A stretch of DNA of 64,000 nucleotides. Origin: Mercenaria mercenaria (Eukaryota > Mollusca > Bivalvia > Venerida > Veneridae). The stretch spans positions 10,476,501 to 10,540,500 of the forward strand of contig NC_069367.1 in the NCBI RefSeq assembly GCF_021730395.1, in the 5' to 3' direction. Of the stretch, positions 11,186 to 21,969 are shown piece after piece. Numbering within the stretch: position 1 is the first letter of the stretch; each line of letters begins with the position of its first letter. A program made the translations under genes and the position numbers. The notes beneath the pieces were generated by a model. That model ran no database searches. It was not told where the DNA came from and saw only the letters and a program-made list of their open reading frames with translations.

Positions 11186-12011
11186 ACTGTTTGCATCATA
11201 TAAACGAAGTGTGTTGACTTAATTTTATGCTATTACGTTTCAAAACACCTTATATAACAGGTTACAATGATTGTACCCGACAATTTTAGGACGTGCTGTT
11301 GTTCCTTCTTTTATATATTTGCGTTTGATCACACATATATAAAACAAACTAGTAACGAATCCGAACCCAACCTGCACCATTTAAAACAAAGGAGCATGTA
11401 GATAAGCCAGTTATCATTCTCGGAATAGGTCTGCATGGTGCATGTTTATAGACCTGTGTGAGATTTGAAAACCTCGCTCGCTCGATTTACAAATCCACTC
11501 ATCCACTCATAGGTCGAACAATAGCTATAACATGTAATGAATTTAACAAATAGGTTGTGCTTAAACGTTAAAATAATTCAGTTAATTGACTGGCCCGAAT
11601 TTAGCAAATTGCCAACTGCCTTATATAAGAACTTCCTATTTGACATTCAAACGTCGTTTCATGCGATTGGAAGTTGGTACATTTTGCACTGTCTGCAGCC
11701 AGCTTAAGAAAACGACATGGTTTAACACTAAAAAATAGGCTTTTGTTAATACAACTGGCATGAGGTAAGATTGATAAAGATAAATCTAGTTTAGTTATTT
11801 TATACTCATTTATTTTAGCTTGATTGTGATAAAAGTGTAAAGCTTATTCGAACCACTCTCGAGTCCACTTCCTAAAGTAATCAGTGACTGTTGTCAAGTG
11901 AGAAGGCTTGATAGTGAACCCTGTGGAGCTCGAACTTGCGACCCATTTGAAGTATCTCTTCTTGAAAAAGCGGATTCCCAGTATATCTTTTTCTTTCTAT
12001 TTCAGCCAAAT
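11186..12011. other. No gene recognised
   Basis: Spacer DNA. A fragment GGAGCTCGAACTTGCGACCC at about 11926 resembles the inverse of a tRNA T-arm, so a worn SINE head is possible. Confidence 0.3.
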
Positions 12012-12086
12012 AAAGTAGTCGGCTCAACTGCCAGTAAGAGTAGTCGGCTCAACAGCCAGTCAAGAGTAGTCGGCTCAACAGCCGTG
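12012..12086. repeat. Three tandem copies of AGTAGTCGGCTCAACAGCC
   Basis: Three near-identical units of about 22-27 bp starting at about 12016, 12038 and 12065. Confidence 0.8.
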
Positions 12087-12469
12087 GCTCCACAATTGTA
12101 CTGAATTCTATCGGAATGGATTCATCAACGGCAACGACCATTCTTGTGGTCGGTTTACCTGCTAACTGAATTACACGTAAACTTCATAAAAAACCTAAAA
12201 CATCAAAGTTTCCAAAAAAAGTTTATACGCTGCATAAAATAGTTCCATTCATGAACACCGCGGATGAGTTATCAATTATAAAGTAGTCATATCCATGGTT
12301 ATACCTGCCTCTTAGATTATGTAAGTTCTTTGGTACAAGGTATATTCGTTTCTGAGTTATAAGTAGTCAAAGCAGACTTTGGTAATATCTGACTATTTTA
12401 ACATTCCATTTGTTTCAAATAGATCAGATTTATTTATTACTTATACAACAGTTATGTATACGATTAATA

Positions 12470-12712
12470 TGGAGACCCCTCATCGATGTGGGTTCGAGCC
12501 TCACTCGGGGCGTTGAATTCTTCATGTGAGGAAGCCATCCAGCTGGCTTGCGGAAGGTCGGTGTTTCTACCCAGGTGCCCGCTCGTGATGAAACAATGCA
12601 CGGAGGGGCACCTGGGGTCTTCTTCCAGCATTAAAGCTGGAAAGTCGCCATATGACCTATCATGATTGTGTCGGTGTAACGTTAAATCCAACAACAAACA
12701 AACAAATATGGA
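12470..12712 (+). mobile_element. tRNA-derived SINE, 5-prime truncated
   Basis: The exact B box GGGTTCGAGCC at about 12488 marks the tRNA-related head. The body includes GGAAGCCATCCAGCTGGC and GAAAGTCGCCATATGACC, and the end is a CAA-rich tail (AACAACAAACAAACAAA). No clear A box is visible, so the head is cut short. Confidence 0.75.
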
Positions 12713-13304
12713 GACATTGTTTATAATTGGCAATAACTTTTTGAAACAGTTAAAACATACCACTTCCAAGCAATACACAGAGGAAAGTGTCATAAAAACT
12801 TTGACAAACACTACTAGAAAATCTGATCCCAGTGATCATAACCTTTAGGATATACCCGGCTCTAAACCAAAGAGCGTCAGTCCCTTACCAACGTCATTCT
12901 TTATGCGAGGTTTGGTGCTAATAGGGGCAGCAATAAAGCAGAAATAGTGAAATTTAGGAGCGTAGCATGTAACTTTACCAACACTATTACACAATTTGAC
13001 TCGGTGACCGTTGCCTTTGTGATCCCAGACGTTTAACTTGGCTGACTTCCCGTATCAATCCTTACCAGGTTTTGTGATTACAGTGACAGTTATCATTTAA
13101 TATCCAGTCAAAATACGATTTTCAGTGCTAATATTTTTTAAATTTCTGATTTTACGTTGTGGGCTGGTCTTCATATGTCAAGTTTTCAATTCTTTTCGTA
13201 GATTACACAAGACAAACATTCTGATTAAAATGCATGTTACTCAAGCAGGAAATAGGCCTACACCATGTTAATTAATGTTTCTCTAATATTTTAACATAGG
13301 GATC
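12713..13304. other. No gene recognised
   Basis: Spacer DNA of ordinary composition. No exon, tandem repeat or transposon end was seen. Confidence 0.3.
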
Positions 13305-13700
13305 CGGGGCCGGGGCTAGGGGGTCTGTGCCTCTCACCCCGCAGTCGACTGAGAAGTAACTTATATAAATATAAATCAAAGCTGCACGCAACTGTTTTGG
13401 CAAAGGAATGATATTTTCTCAAAATTAGAAGCCGTAGTTTACATACCTATACCTCAAAAGGCTCCAGATGCCACCATGTTATACCTATATTTCCAACATG
13501 TCCAGGGGGAGACTTACCTGACCCTCCTACCAGGACTGAACACCTCCCGTACCTCAAAATTTTGACCCAAAAATGTACCAGAGGCCGCCATTTCATACCC
13601 ATATTTCAATGATTTCCATGGGAAGACCCCTCCACCCTTACAAAAGGAGGTGCCCCCTCCCGTACCAACACCCACTAGGCGCTGTGCGCCTCGCCGTTAA
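13305..13700. repeat. C-rich dispersed repeat with internal ~110-bp duplication
   Basis: Two related blocks carry the words CCAGA(T/G)GCC, CCATGTTATACCTATATTTC or a variant, then GGGGAGAC..ACC and CCTCCCGTACC. A weaker copy lies at 51500-51600, so the block is dispersed rather than local. Confidence 0.6.
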
Positions 13701-13929
13701 CACCTTCGTTCTAAACTGCCCCCCCCCCCTCCACCCCTATCCCCAATATTAAATGTTTCTGGATTCGGTCCGTGACCTTATTTATGTGGAAGATAAATGA
13801 CCCAGTTTCAAATTTGACCTAGATAGTATTAAGACAAACTCTGACCAACATACATGAAAGCACCAGGCAGAAAACGGCTGGTCTTTAGTCTAAGATGACT
13901 CAGTTTTGAACAACTGTTATCAAAGTTTT

Positions 13930-14445
13930 ACTATGAATTGACATAGTTATTGACGTTTTTCTACGATTTGACACAATTTATTAACGTTTTTCTATGATTG
14001 ACACAGTTTATTAACATTTTTCTATTATTTGATGGTTTATTAACGTTTTTCTATGATATGACACAGTTTATTAATTCCATGATTTGACACAGTTTATTAA
14101 CGTTTTTCTATTATTTGATGGTTTATTAACGTTTTTCTATGATATGACACAGTTTATTAATTCCATGATTTGACACAGTTTATTAACATTTTTCTATTAT
14201 TTGATGGTTTATTAACGTTTTTCTATGATTTGACACAGTTTATTAATTCTATGATTTGACACAGTTTATTAATTCTATGATTGACACAGTTTATTAATTC
14301 TATGATTGACACAGTTTATTAACATTTTTCTATTCTATTATTTGATGGTTTATTAACGTTTTTCTATGATTTGACACAGTTTATTAATTCTATGATTTGA
14401 CACAGTTTATTAACGTTTTTCTATGATTTGACATAGTTACCAATT
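13930..14445. repeat. Compound minisatellite, 26/29/31-bp units
   Basis: Unit variants alternate: TTTGACACAGTTTATTAACG plus TTTTTCTATGA; the same head ending AATTCTATGA; and TTTGATGGTTTATTAACG plus TTTTTCTATGA. Blocks of two or three variants are themselves repeated, so a higher-order pattern is present. Confidence 0.92.
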
Positions 14446-15025
14446 TACTTACAAAAGATGACCCGGTTTTGAAACTAACACACAATTCAAAAAGTCAAAC
14501 ATTCTGACATTGTTTCATATATAGCAGGTATGAGGCAAATGAAACACTATTCAAGTTTATTCTAGGAATCTACTTTTAGATGACGTAGTATTTGGTCCTG
14601 GAGTCCTAACTTCTTGACACATATTCTGACTACGTTTCATGGGAAACAGACATAAAACGTGGCAAAAAAAAAGGTGTTGACCGGAATTTCTACGATTTTA
14701 TTCAGTGACCTATTTTTCGGCTTAAATGTCTGAGCTTTCCAAATGTGAAGTAGATTTTATGCAAAAACCAAATCTATAGAAGACACAACAACAATAAGTT
14801 TTACATGTTTTTAATTCATTTCACATCGTTAATAACATCATTACATAAAAAGGTATGAATCAATGTAATAAATACATTCTAACAGTAAAAGTTTATTGCA
14901 ATCAATTTAACCAGCCTTGTCATCTAAAATTGCATGTGAAAATGCAAGTGAGAGATATGATAAAAAAAAATATCATAAAATCATAAAATAAACTGTCTTA
15001 TGTCATGCATTTTTCTGTATATGAT
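14446..15025. other. No gene recognised
   Basis: Spacer with a polyA-like run near 14665 and AT-rich DNA. No supported feature. Confidence 0.3.
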
Positions 15026-15243
15026 AGGTTCTAAACCTTTACCATGCTAGACACGATTGGTTCTGCCTTTGTGACCAGAGAAGATCATGATCAACCTGCA
15101 CATCCGTGCAGTCTGATCATGATCTGCACTGTTCACAATTCAGTCAGTATTTTTTTTGCTAAGCACCCCTTTTAACAGCTAATGGTACTTCCAAATTGGA
15201 AGATAGACAAGTTCATTATAGAAATTTAGCTGGGTAAGGGTTA
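15026..15243. mobile_element. Palindromic MITE-like repeat (GACCAGTGCAGACC family), copy 1
   Basis: The central palindrome GATCA..CTGCACATCCGTGCAG..TGATC is flanked by GGTTCTGCCTTTGTGACCAG on the left and AGCACCCCTTTTAACAG..TTTAGCTGGGTAAGGGTTAA on the right. Related copies lie at 30806, 53209 and 63394. Confidence 0.75.
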
Positions 15244-15444
15244 AGTTTTCTGCTTGTTGGATAAAGTAAATCAGACAATACATATAATTATTATAGGTAG
15301 ATCTAATTAAGCATGTATTTTTTAAAAATCATGAGTGTTGCAACTGTGGCATTAGAACCATTGACTTAACTTATGCCGTCCTATAAAGTCTGATTCCTTT
15401 GAACTCAGCGTTCTTCCACCATTTATAAATCTGTTTCCAGCATC
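15244..15444. other. No feature
   Basis: Short AT-rich spacer. Confidence 0.3.
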
Positions 15445-15625
15445 AATGCTACTGTGACCTTGACCTTTGACCTAATGAAACTTTGACCACAATGGTCATC
15501 CATAGACCACAAACTATCAAAACATGAAATCAGATGGCCTTAGGTCTATGTTTTATCCACTTATTGATCTATGCCAGTCAACTTGAACTTTGACCTACTG
15601 ACCCCAAAAAACAATAGGGGCCATC
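15445..15625. repeat. Dispersed repeat with TGACCTTGACCTTTGACC words
   Basis: The words GTGACCTTGACCTTTGACCTA and ACTTTGACCTACTGACCCC flank a body ending GGGGCCATCTACAG. It resembles a mollusc interspersed repeat and shares the AGGTCA/TGACCT motif with 8003-9100 and 61377-61860. Confidence 0.5.
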
Positions 15626-16310
15626 TACAGATAACACATTAAGTTTTACTTTCTTTGCACTGGCACAGAAGATACCGTTTTACAACATAAATACACAGGT
15701 TGATTAGTTTGTCGGCTTCTGACGATTTTATTTGTAAAATGTGTAGCGGATATTTTACTGAATGAACACAATACGAAATTTTCATCAGTTTTTCTTCAAG
15801 TTAAAATGTTAGTTCTTACGTTCACCAGTGTAAGATATGACATCTTACATTTAAAATAAACAAATTTTCTTAACTTTTCATGTCTTTTCCTTGTTCCTCA
15901 CCAGTAAAAAATACATTTGACATTTTTCACTCCTGAATTACCAGATATAGTTCGCTCTTACATTTCAATTATTCACTGGAGATCATGAAATAAAGATTAT
16001 TCTAAAACAAAAGCCATGGGAGGACACAAATGCTCAACTATTCTACAGCCTTGTCACTTGAATTGTTAACTGTAAAAATACAAAAGTCCAAAAGGGGCAT
16101 AATTTTGTAAAAATGAAAAAAAAAAAAAAAAAAAAAAAAAAGAGTACTTGAACCTGTGCAATGCACCTCAGTTCATCACAGTGAATAAATTTCCACAAGT
16201 GGTTACTGAGATACCAGCTTACATACAAAATATTACCAAAATCAGGTTGCTGATGAATGGTGAATGCAAAAGCTGCACATATTCTTTGAATAATAGAGCT
16301 AAACAAGAGG
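15626..16310. other. No gene recognised; polyA run at 16115-16141
   Basis: AT-rich spacer with a run of about 26 A. No exon signal was found. Confidence 0.35.
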
Positions 16311-16483
16311 TTCATCAACCCTAAAGTGCTCACCTGTGCAAGGCTTCAAGTGTGTTTGTGAAATGATATATTAGGTTTCTGCTATGTTAGCCTATATTAT
16401 ATACATGTCACACACATTTTTGAACTTTGGGCAATAACTAAAACAATTAAGGTAGACAGTACAACTCTATCACATGCCAAATA

Positions 16484-16772
16484 TCAAGGCTTAGCTCAAA
16501 AGGGAGAGCTCAGATCTACAGACCTCTGGGTCGCGAGATTGAGCCCTAGGCAAGGCGTATTTTCTCCATGACAATTTGATGAAAGACTTTGTGTATGAAA
16601 TCATTCCATCTCCACCTCTGATTCAAGCAGGGAACTTGGCAGTTACTTGCGGAGAACAGGTTTGTATTGATACAGAATCCAGGAACACTGGTTAGGTTAA
16701 CTGCCCGCCATTACGCAACTGAAATATTGTTGAAAAACGTGTTAAACCCAAAGCAAACAAAACAAAATAGTA
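16484..16772 (+). mobile_element. tRNA-derived SINE (GCGGGCAGTTAACCTAACC family), plus orientation
   Basis: The head retains AGCTCA..GAGAGCTCAGATCTACAGACC and GGGTCGCGAGATTGAGCCC. The body runs through GGCAGTTACTTGCGGAGAAC and CCAGGAACACTGGTTAGG, ending in AAACCCAAAGCAAACAAA. This is the inverse of the copies at 18745, 22921 and 27118. Confidence 0.82.
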
Positions 16773-18744
16773 AGTACATGTCACACAGAGAGGCATTGCC
16801 ATTTTTGACCATTGGGGAATAACATGGACAAATACGGTAGAGAGTCACACCCTTATATCACATTCCAAATATCAAAGCTCTTGAGAAGATTTTTAAAGTC
16901 TGATAGCTGAAACCTATTTTAACCAAAAAGATCCGATGTTCAAGGAACCGGAACAATTTTAACAATTTTGAAACAGGGCTACCCAGAGATCATTTGTGTA
17001 AAGTTTCATCAAAATCCATTCAAGTGGCTTTGGAGATGCTGTTTAAAGAAGTTGTTGATGAAACGTAACCACACCCTCTGGCAGCCATGTTTTTTAACGA
17101 ATCAAAAAAACTTGAACAGTATTTGTAGAAGGTCCCACAATGAGTGTTGTACTCAACCTGTTTGTACTTCGTGTACGAAATAAATGAAAATTTCAGTTCA
17201 AAAGAAATTGTTCATAGATAGTACATGCCTAATGATTATTATGTACTATTTTTGTTTAGACAATCATTTGAAATGTAAAATAATAAACAGTCTGAGCAGT
17301 GGGGTACCGGTTCCCCTCCAGGAGCCACCCGACTGGGGTTCCCTAGGCGACCGCCTTGCGGGACGGACGACGGGACAGGCGATTCCGGTTTAAATTGAAG
17401 CAGTTTACACTTTGTATTTCAGAATTACATCTGGAGTCATGACCGGCCTTGGGCCATTTTGCCAGGCTGCTGGAATATCTGAAACATCTTTAGACAAAGG
17501 TTAAGCACCACCTTTAGGGTTAGTAACAAATGGATTAGTGTTGGAACTTGAAAAATCTGCTAACGAGAGGGACTGGTCTCTTCAGAAATTACTGGAACTG
17601 TTGTCGCAAATTGACAAAAATTTTGCATCAGTGGTAAATCTGTCGGCATTGACAAGTAAACTCGATACTGTTAAAGATCAGAAAAAAAAAACTCACCTCA
17701 AAAAAGAAAGTGAAAGGTGTGAAAAATGTGAAAGAGCTGCTAGCAAAGCAAATTTGTGCACCAGTCCAAAGAATCAACAAAAAAATAGGTGGTATTCCAG
17801 AACAAACTGGGCATGAAAATGGAACTTAAATAAGCCAGGAAGAAATTATGTCAACCCATGTTGTAGTATCAGTTAAAAGTCCCCTTTCAAAACTTTCAAA
17901 AGAATTAAGTTCAGACAGAAAATGAGACTGATGTTAAAAACCTAAATCTGCTGACATACAAAGTTAGAGTACAAAAGCGTAAACTAGTCCAACCCTCAAA
18001 TAAAGTGTCAGGAAAAAAATCTGAATTAGAAAATGTTACCAGTGCTAAGGGACACTATTCTGTGATAAACATGAATAAACGCAATGAAACGGCAAGGAAG
18101 AATTTACACGCACTAAGAGATGCACACAGAAAGATAATTAAACAAGATAAGATTATCAAAATACAAAAGCATTATAAATTAGATTTCATCAATTTTCAAC
18201 AAGAATATGCGGATCTGAAAAAAAAAGTAGAAACTCTGACTGAAAATGCGAGGCAGAGAGGAAAAAGAAAGTTGCACTTCAAAAAGCGAACAGTTATTTA
18301 AGAGGAGAAGTGAACCAGTTACACACACAGGCTCTTGATAGTTGCGAGTGCAGCAGTATTTTAGAGGAAGAAATTAAAAAGAATAAAAAAATCAAACTTC
18401 AGCTTGCCGAAAAGGAAAGCACTATTATTGAACTTGAGGAGGAAATTAATGAATTAGAAAATTTGAATATTCAGACCAAAAATGAACATGTTTACTTTGA
18501 CAATATTCATTTGTGCAAAATGCAGTTGGCAGGTCTTGAGGTTGCGGTAGAAAAAATGTCTTCTGTTCTTCAGGTACGTTGTTTCAAAGCACATATTTGG
18601 AAAAGAATTTACAAAAGATGAATGACCAAACGCTACAACATCACAAACTATAGTCAATGAGGGACGTAATTTAGTGAAGGCTTACACTGCTGATAAAATG
18701 GAAAAGGCCACAAACTGGGGACTTGGTCGTGATGGAACAACAAG

Positions 18745-19035
18745 ATTTTGTTTGTTTGTTTTGGGTTTAACGCTGTTTTTCAACAGTATTTCAGTCATGT
18801 AACAGCGGGCAGTTCACCCAACCAGTGTTCCTGGATTCTGTACCAGTACAAACCTGTTCTCCGCAAGTAACTGCCAACTTCCCCACATGAATCAGAGGTG
18901 GAGGACTAATGATTTCAGACACAATGTCGTTTATCAATTAGTCACGGAGAACATTGTGCCCCGCCCGAGGATCAAACTCGCGACCCCGCGATCCGTAGAC
19001 CAACGCTCTTACCTACTGAGCTAAGCGGGCGGGCT
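18745..19035 (-). mobile_element. tRNA-derived SINE, full length, 11-bp target duplication
   Basis: GGAACAACAAG (18734-18744) and GGAACAATAAG (19036-19046) flank the insertion. On the minus strand the head reads TTAGCTCAGTAGGTAAGAGC (A box region), GGTCGCGAGTTTGATCC (B box region); the tail is AAACCCAAAACAAACAAACA. It sits exactly at the DGTTR codons of the decayed gene. Confidence 0.9.
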
Positions 19036-19066
19036 GGAACAATAAGAGGAACAAGAAGAAGAAAAC

Positions 19067-19400
19067 AAACAAGAGCTGTCAGTGGACAGCGTGCTCGACT
19101 ATTCTCAGTGCTTGATAGTATAATATAAGCTATGAGTAAAATTTTAACATTACAATAAGCATATTCTAAGTCGAAAAGGGGCCATAATTCAGTCAAAATG
19201 CTCGATAGAGTTGCCTCCTCCTTTTACAGACTGGGGCCATGATGGTAAACAAGTATGCAAAATATCAAAGTAATATCTCAATGGACTTTGAAAATATTTG
19301 GGGTGGTACGCAAACTTTAACATTTGTGTGACGCTCCCGCTCACGCAGATGCCGGGGCGAGTAGGATAGCTCCCCTATTCTTCAAATAGTCAAGCTAAAA
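19067..19400 (+). mobile_element. Minisatellite-type element, end type B, short copy
   Basis: The left end AACAAGAGCTGTCAGTGGACAGC forms a hairpin and is followed by GTGCTCGACTATT. The right end is AGATGCCGGGGCGAGTAGG..CAAATAGTCAAGCTAAAA. GCTCGACTATT inversely matches AATAGTC(A/G)AGC. The interior has little more than one unit. It interrupts the decayed gene just after the SINE. Confidence 0.7.
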
Positions 19401-20349
19401 GTTGTTGATACAGCGGTAACACTTGCCTCCGGTGACAACATCAGTTTGGGATTCACTCGTGTAACGTGAGAAACAGCCGACATCATTCAAAAAGTCACAG
19501 AACAACAACTAAATGAATTGTGTGCAACTAAGCAAAACCTAGATTATTTAGTTGGGACTATTCAAAAACTTGCATTTACTATGAGTGATAGGGCATCCAA
19601 TGAAAAGCGTGCAGATCAGTTACTGGATGAATGGCGAGATACAATGTTGAGAGATTACGGGGGAAATGAAAATGATGTTCACTACTTGCATGGTGCAAAC
19701 ACAATGAGGTGGATTAGTGACAGTTCGCAAAAAACAGACCTTCTGACATCAGAGCGTAAAGGGGGAGAAAATATTAAGACAGAAACATCGTGAACATGAA
19801 AAAAATGTGCTCACTGAAATACATGAAAATATGACAGGAAAGCAAAGGAAAGAAACACAAAGTCAACACAGATGAAAGAAAAGATAACAAAAAGCAAAAA
19901 AATTATTTTGTGGTAGATGAACAGTTGTGTGTCAATGAGTATGTTGCTATAGCTTATCAAGACAATTGGTATCCTGGTGTAGTAGAAAAACTTGTGGATG
20001 ACACTACAATAATTGTAAAGTTCATGGCACCTTTCAGAAAATATGGGTACTATCAATGGCCATCCAGGGATGACCGACAAGTTGTGAATAAACAGTTTGT
20101 GTTGTGCACACAATTCATTCCAGACTGTATCAGTTCAGGTCGCCAGTGGTATGTCAAGGAGCATAATGATATTACTGATGTTTACAGCAAATTTCATACC
20201 ATGCTTTTTTTAATTTTACTAGTCTGTGATATATCTTATAGTCAGATTACAATGGTATTCATGCTAAACCATTTATTCATTATGTGTACCAGTTTCAAGA
20301 TTATTGTTAATGCTACTGTACAAGTCTTGAATTTCTTGACTTTATTTCA

Positions 20350-20440
20350 AACTGAAATGTCATCATTATTTCATATTGAAATGTCACACATTACTTCATA
20401 TTGAAATGTCAAACTTTATTTCATATTGAAATATTTTCTT
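20350..20440. repeat. Short tandem repeat, TTTCATATTGAAATGTCA, ~3-4 copies
   Basis: The word CATATTGAAATGTCA or a variant recurs every 22-26 bp from about 20350. The core TTTCATATTGAAA is almost its own inverse. Confidence 0.8.
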
Positions 20441-21018
20441 TATTAAAATAATACATTTAATTTCTTTATTAAAATGATAGATTTAATTTTAATATTGTTT
20501 GTTTTACATTCCTTGTCCTATACATGATTTGGAATGTAGATTGATTCCTGTCTCAGCCATTTGTAGATAAGTGATGATAGTTACATATCTGAGACTTTTT
20601 GTTGAGCTTTGCCTAGCTTTCGGCTCCATCTTGGAACCTTCATCAGGGTGGACTGATGTCACGTGACGATAGATGATCACGTGACAGGACCTTCCTATAC
20701 ATGATGTCTTGTGAAAAAACAGTGAGAGTATGAATTTCAGCTAATTATCTTTTAAAATGAGTGAAAGACCAAATATTAATGTAAACTTCAGAGTTTTAAC
20801 GGTCCGGGACTATGAATCTGTTCCTTATTATTTATATAGAGGAAAAAATCCCGAAAAAATGACAATTTAAGAAATTTCAAATCTTCATATTAACTTTTTT
20901 TATTTTTAAAGACATTTCAAAAATTAAGAAAAAGAGTTCTGTTTATTTAATTAAACAGAATATGAATATGTTATTATAACACTGGTTAAGCTACTTAGAA
21001 AAATCAGTTGTGGTTGCT
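20441..21018. other. Right part of the 3.9-kb insertion, no coding signal
   Basis: AT-rich DNA plus one distinct block, AGCTTTCGGCTCCATCTTGG and GATGTCACGTGACG..ATCACGTGACAGG (about 20612-20680), where TCACGTGAC occurs twice. No gene seen. Confidence 0.35.
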
Positions 21019-21840
21019 ACAAGGACCATTTGTGTGATACTATTTTAATATTGGGCTACCAGTTTTATACAAGGTTTTTTACTATATTATTATTAACATA
21101 TAGGGAAAGTGACCACGCCCCCATGCAGCCATGTATTTTAATCAATTGTAATAATTTGAACAATCTTCATAAAGGGTCACACAAGGACCATTTGTGTAAA
21201 ATTATCTTAAAATCAGTCCAGCAGTCTCACATGAGAGGATTTTTCAAATTTTCACTATATACATACTGGGAAAAGTGACCATGCCCCCTGGCAGACAATA
21301 GGTATATTTTGAACAATCCTGGTAGAGAATGACATAAGGACCATTTGTGTGAAATTATTTCGAAATTGGACCATCGGTTTAGGAGATGTTGTTTGAAGAT
21401 TTTTCTACCAAAATTTGCTCTAGCGCCCCTTATATCAACCAGGCGGAACTGTTTGAACAACTTTGGTAGAGGACCATCAAAGGAACATCCACGCCAACTT
21501 CATCAAAATCCTTTCAGTGGTTTTGGAGGAGTGGAAGAGATGTTGTTTAAACACAACTGTTGAAGACGGATGGATGACTAGACGGACACAGCATGATCAC
21601 AATAGCTCAGGTGAGCTAAAAAACTACAATCATATGGTCAAAGCCTAATAACTTGTCAGCAATAGAAGTCACTTTCACACTCAGATTGTTCCATTTACTC
21701 CTTGGCACTGAAATCATATTCTGAACGCTTTTAGTAAATTACAGTCCACTCATTTAATCACTTTTAAGGCTTTCCTTTTCTATAACTTTTCTGAATTTCT
21801 TTTTACACATATGTTCCCAAAATGTTACTGACTGGTTCAA

Positions 21841-21969
21841 CTACGACACTCTTGTAGCAAATATACTTAATGCACGAATGTATTCATCTAGTTTCGTTTT
21901 AAAAATTTCGCTCTCAATCGGCTGACTCAAGTCACATACAGGATTCCTCACCACATATTCTACATATAT
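21841..21969 (-). CDS. TRAPPC1: TRAPPC1 exon 4 (last)
   Basis: A 129-nt exon after a TGTTTTCAG acceptor. It encodes [18 protein letters not shown] through ATRVS and the TAG stop at 21843-21841. I could not place a polyadenylation signal with confidence. Confidence 0.95.
   Translation of the reverse strand: MYVEYVVRNPVCDLSQPIESEIFKTKLDEYIRALSIFATRVS

Larger units (their letters stand above)
17438..20165 (+). pseudogene. Decayed gene of unknown family (coiled coil, DGTTR, SDRASNEK, Tudor-like tail)
   Basis: I do not recognise the family. Coding-like stretches in order: MTGLGPFCQAAGISE (17438); Lys/Glu-rich helical segments with coiled-coil character (17538-17810, 18005-18620); TNWGLGRDGTTR (about 18709-18744); after two nested insertions, DTAVTLASGDNISLGFTRV (from about 19409); IQKLAFTMSDRASNEKRADQ (about 19560-19620) with LLDEWR; and a C-terminal domain with VNEYVAIAYQDNWYPGVVE (from about 19928), YYQWPSRDD and WYVKEH, which looks Tudor/SH3-like. 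The conserved Asp in DGTT and SDR would suit a DDE-type transposase of a plain DNA transposon, but that is a guess. The reading frame has several breaks plus a SINE (18745-19035) and a minisatellite element (19067-19400). It is not functional here. Confidence 0.55.
17141..21018 (+). mobile_element. 3.9-kb unclassified insertion carrying a decayed gene
   Basis: This segment interrupts the unit GGTC.CACAA|GGACCATTTGTG of the type A element, with ACAA on both sides (17137-17140 and 21019-21022), so a 4-bp target duplication is likely. The left end TGAGTGTTGTACTCA can fold on itself. I see no terminal inverted repeats. After the left end comes a GC-rich, CpG-containing stretch (17300-17395) unlike its surroundings, then decayed coding sequence to about 20165. 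A short tandem repeat and AT-rich DNA fill the right side. The superfamily is unknown. Confidence 0.5.
16311..21622 (+). mobile_element. Minisatellite-bearing rolling-circle-like element (end type A), split by a 3.9-kb insertion
   Basis: The left end reads AACAAGAGG..CAACCC..GTGCTCACCTG (16313 on). The right end reads GCATGATCACAATAGCTCAGGTGAGCTAAAAAA (to about 21622). CTCACCTG at the left is the inverse of CAGGTGAG at the right, and the element ends in CTAA after a hairpin, as in non-autonomous Helitron/Helentron elements. The interior is a tandem of degraded units with ACCATTTGTGTGAA and GAGATG(C/T)TGTTT(A/G)AAGA. The units stop at 17140 and resume at 21019 in mid-unit, which shows an insertion. 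A SINE lies at 16484-16772. Class assignment is inference. Confidence 0.6.
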
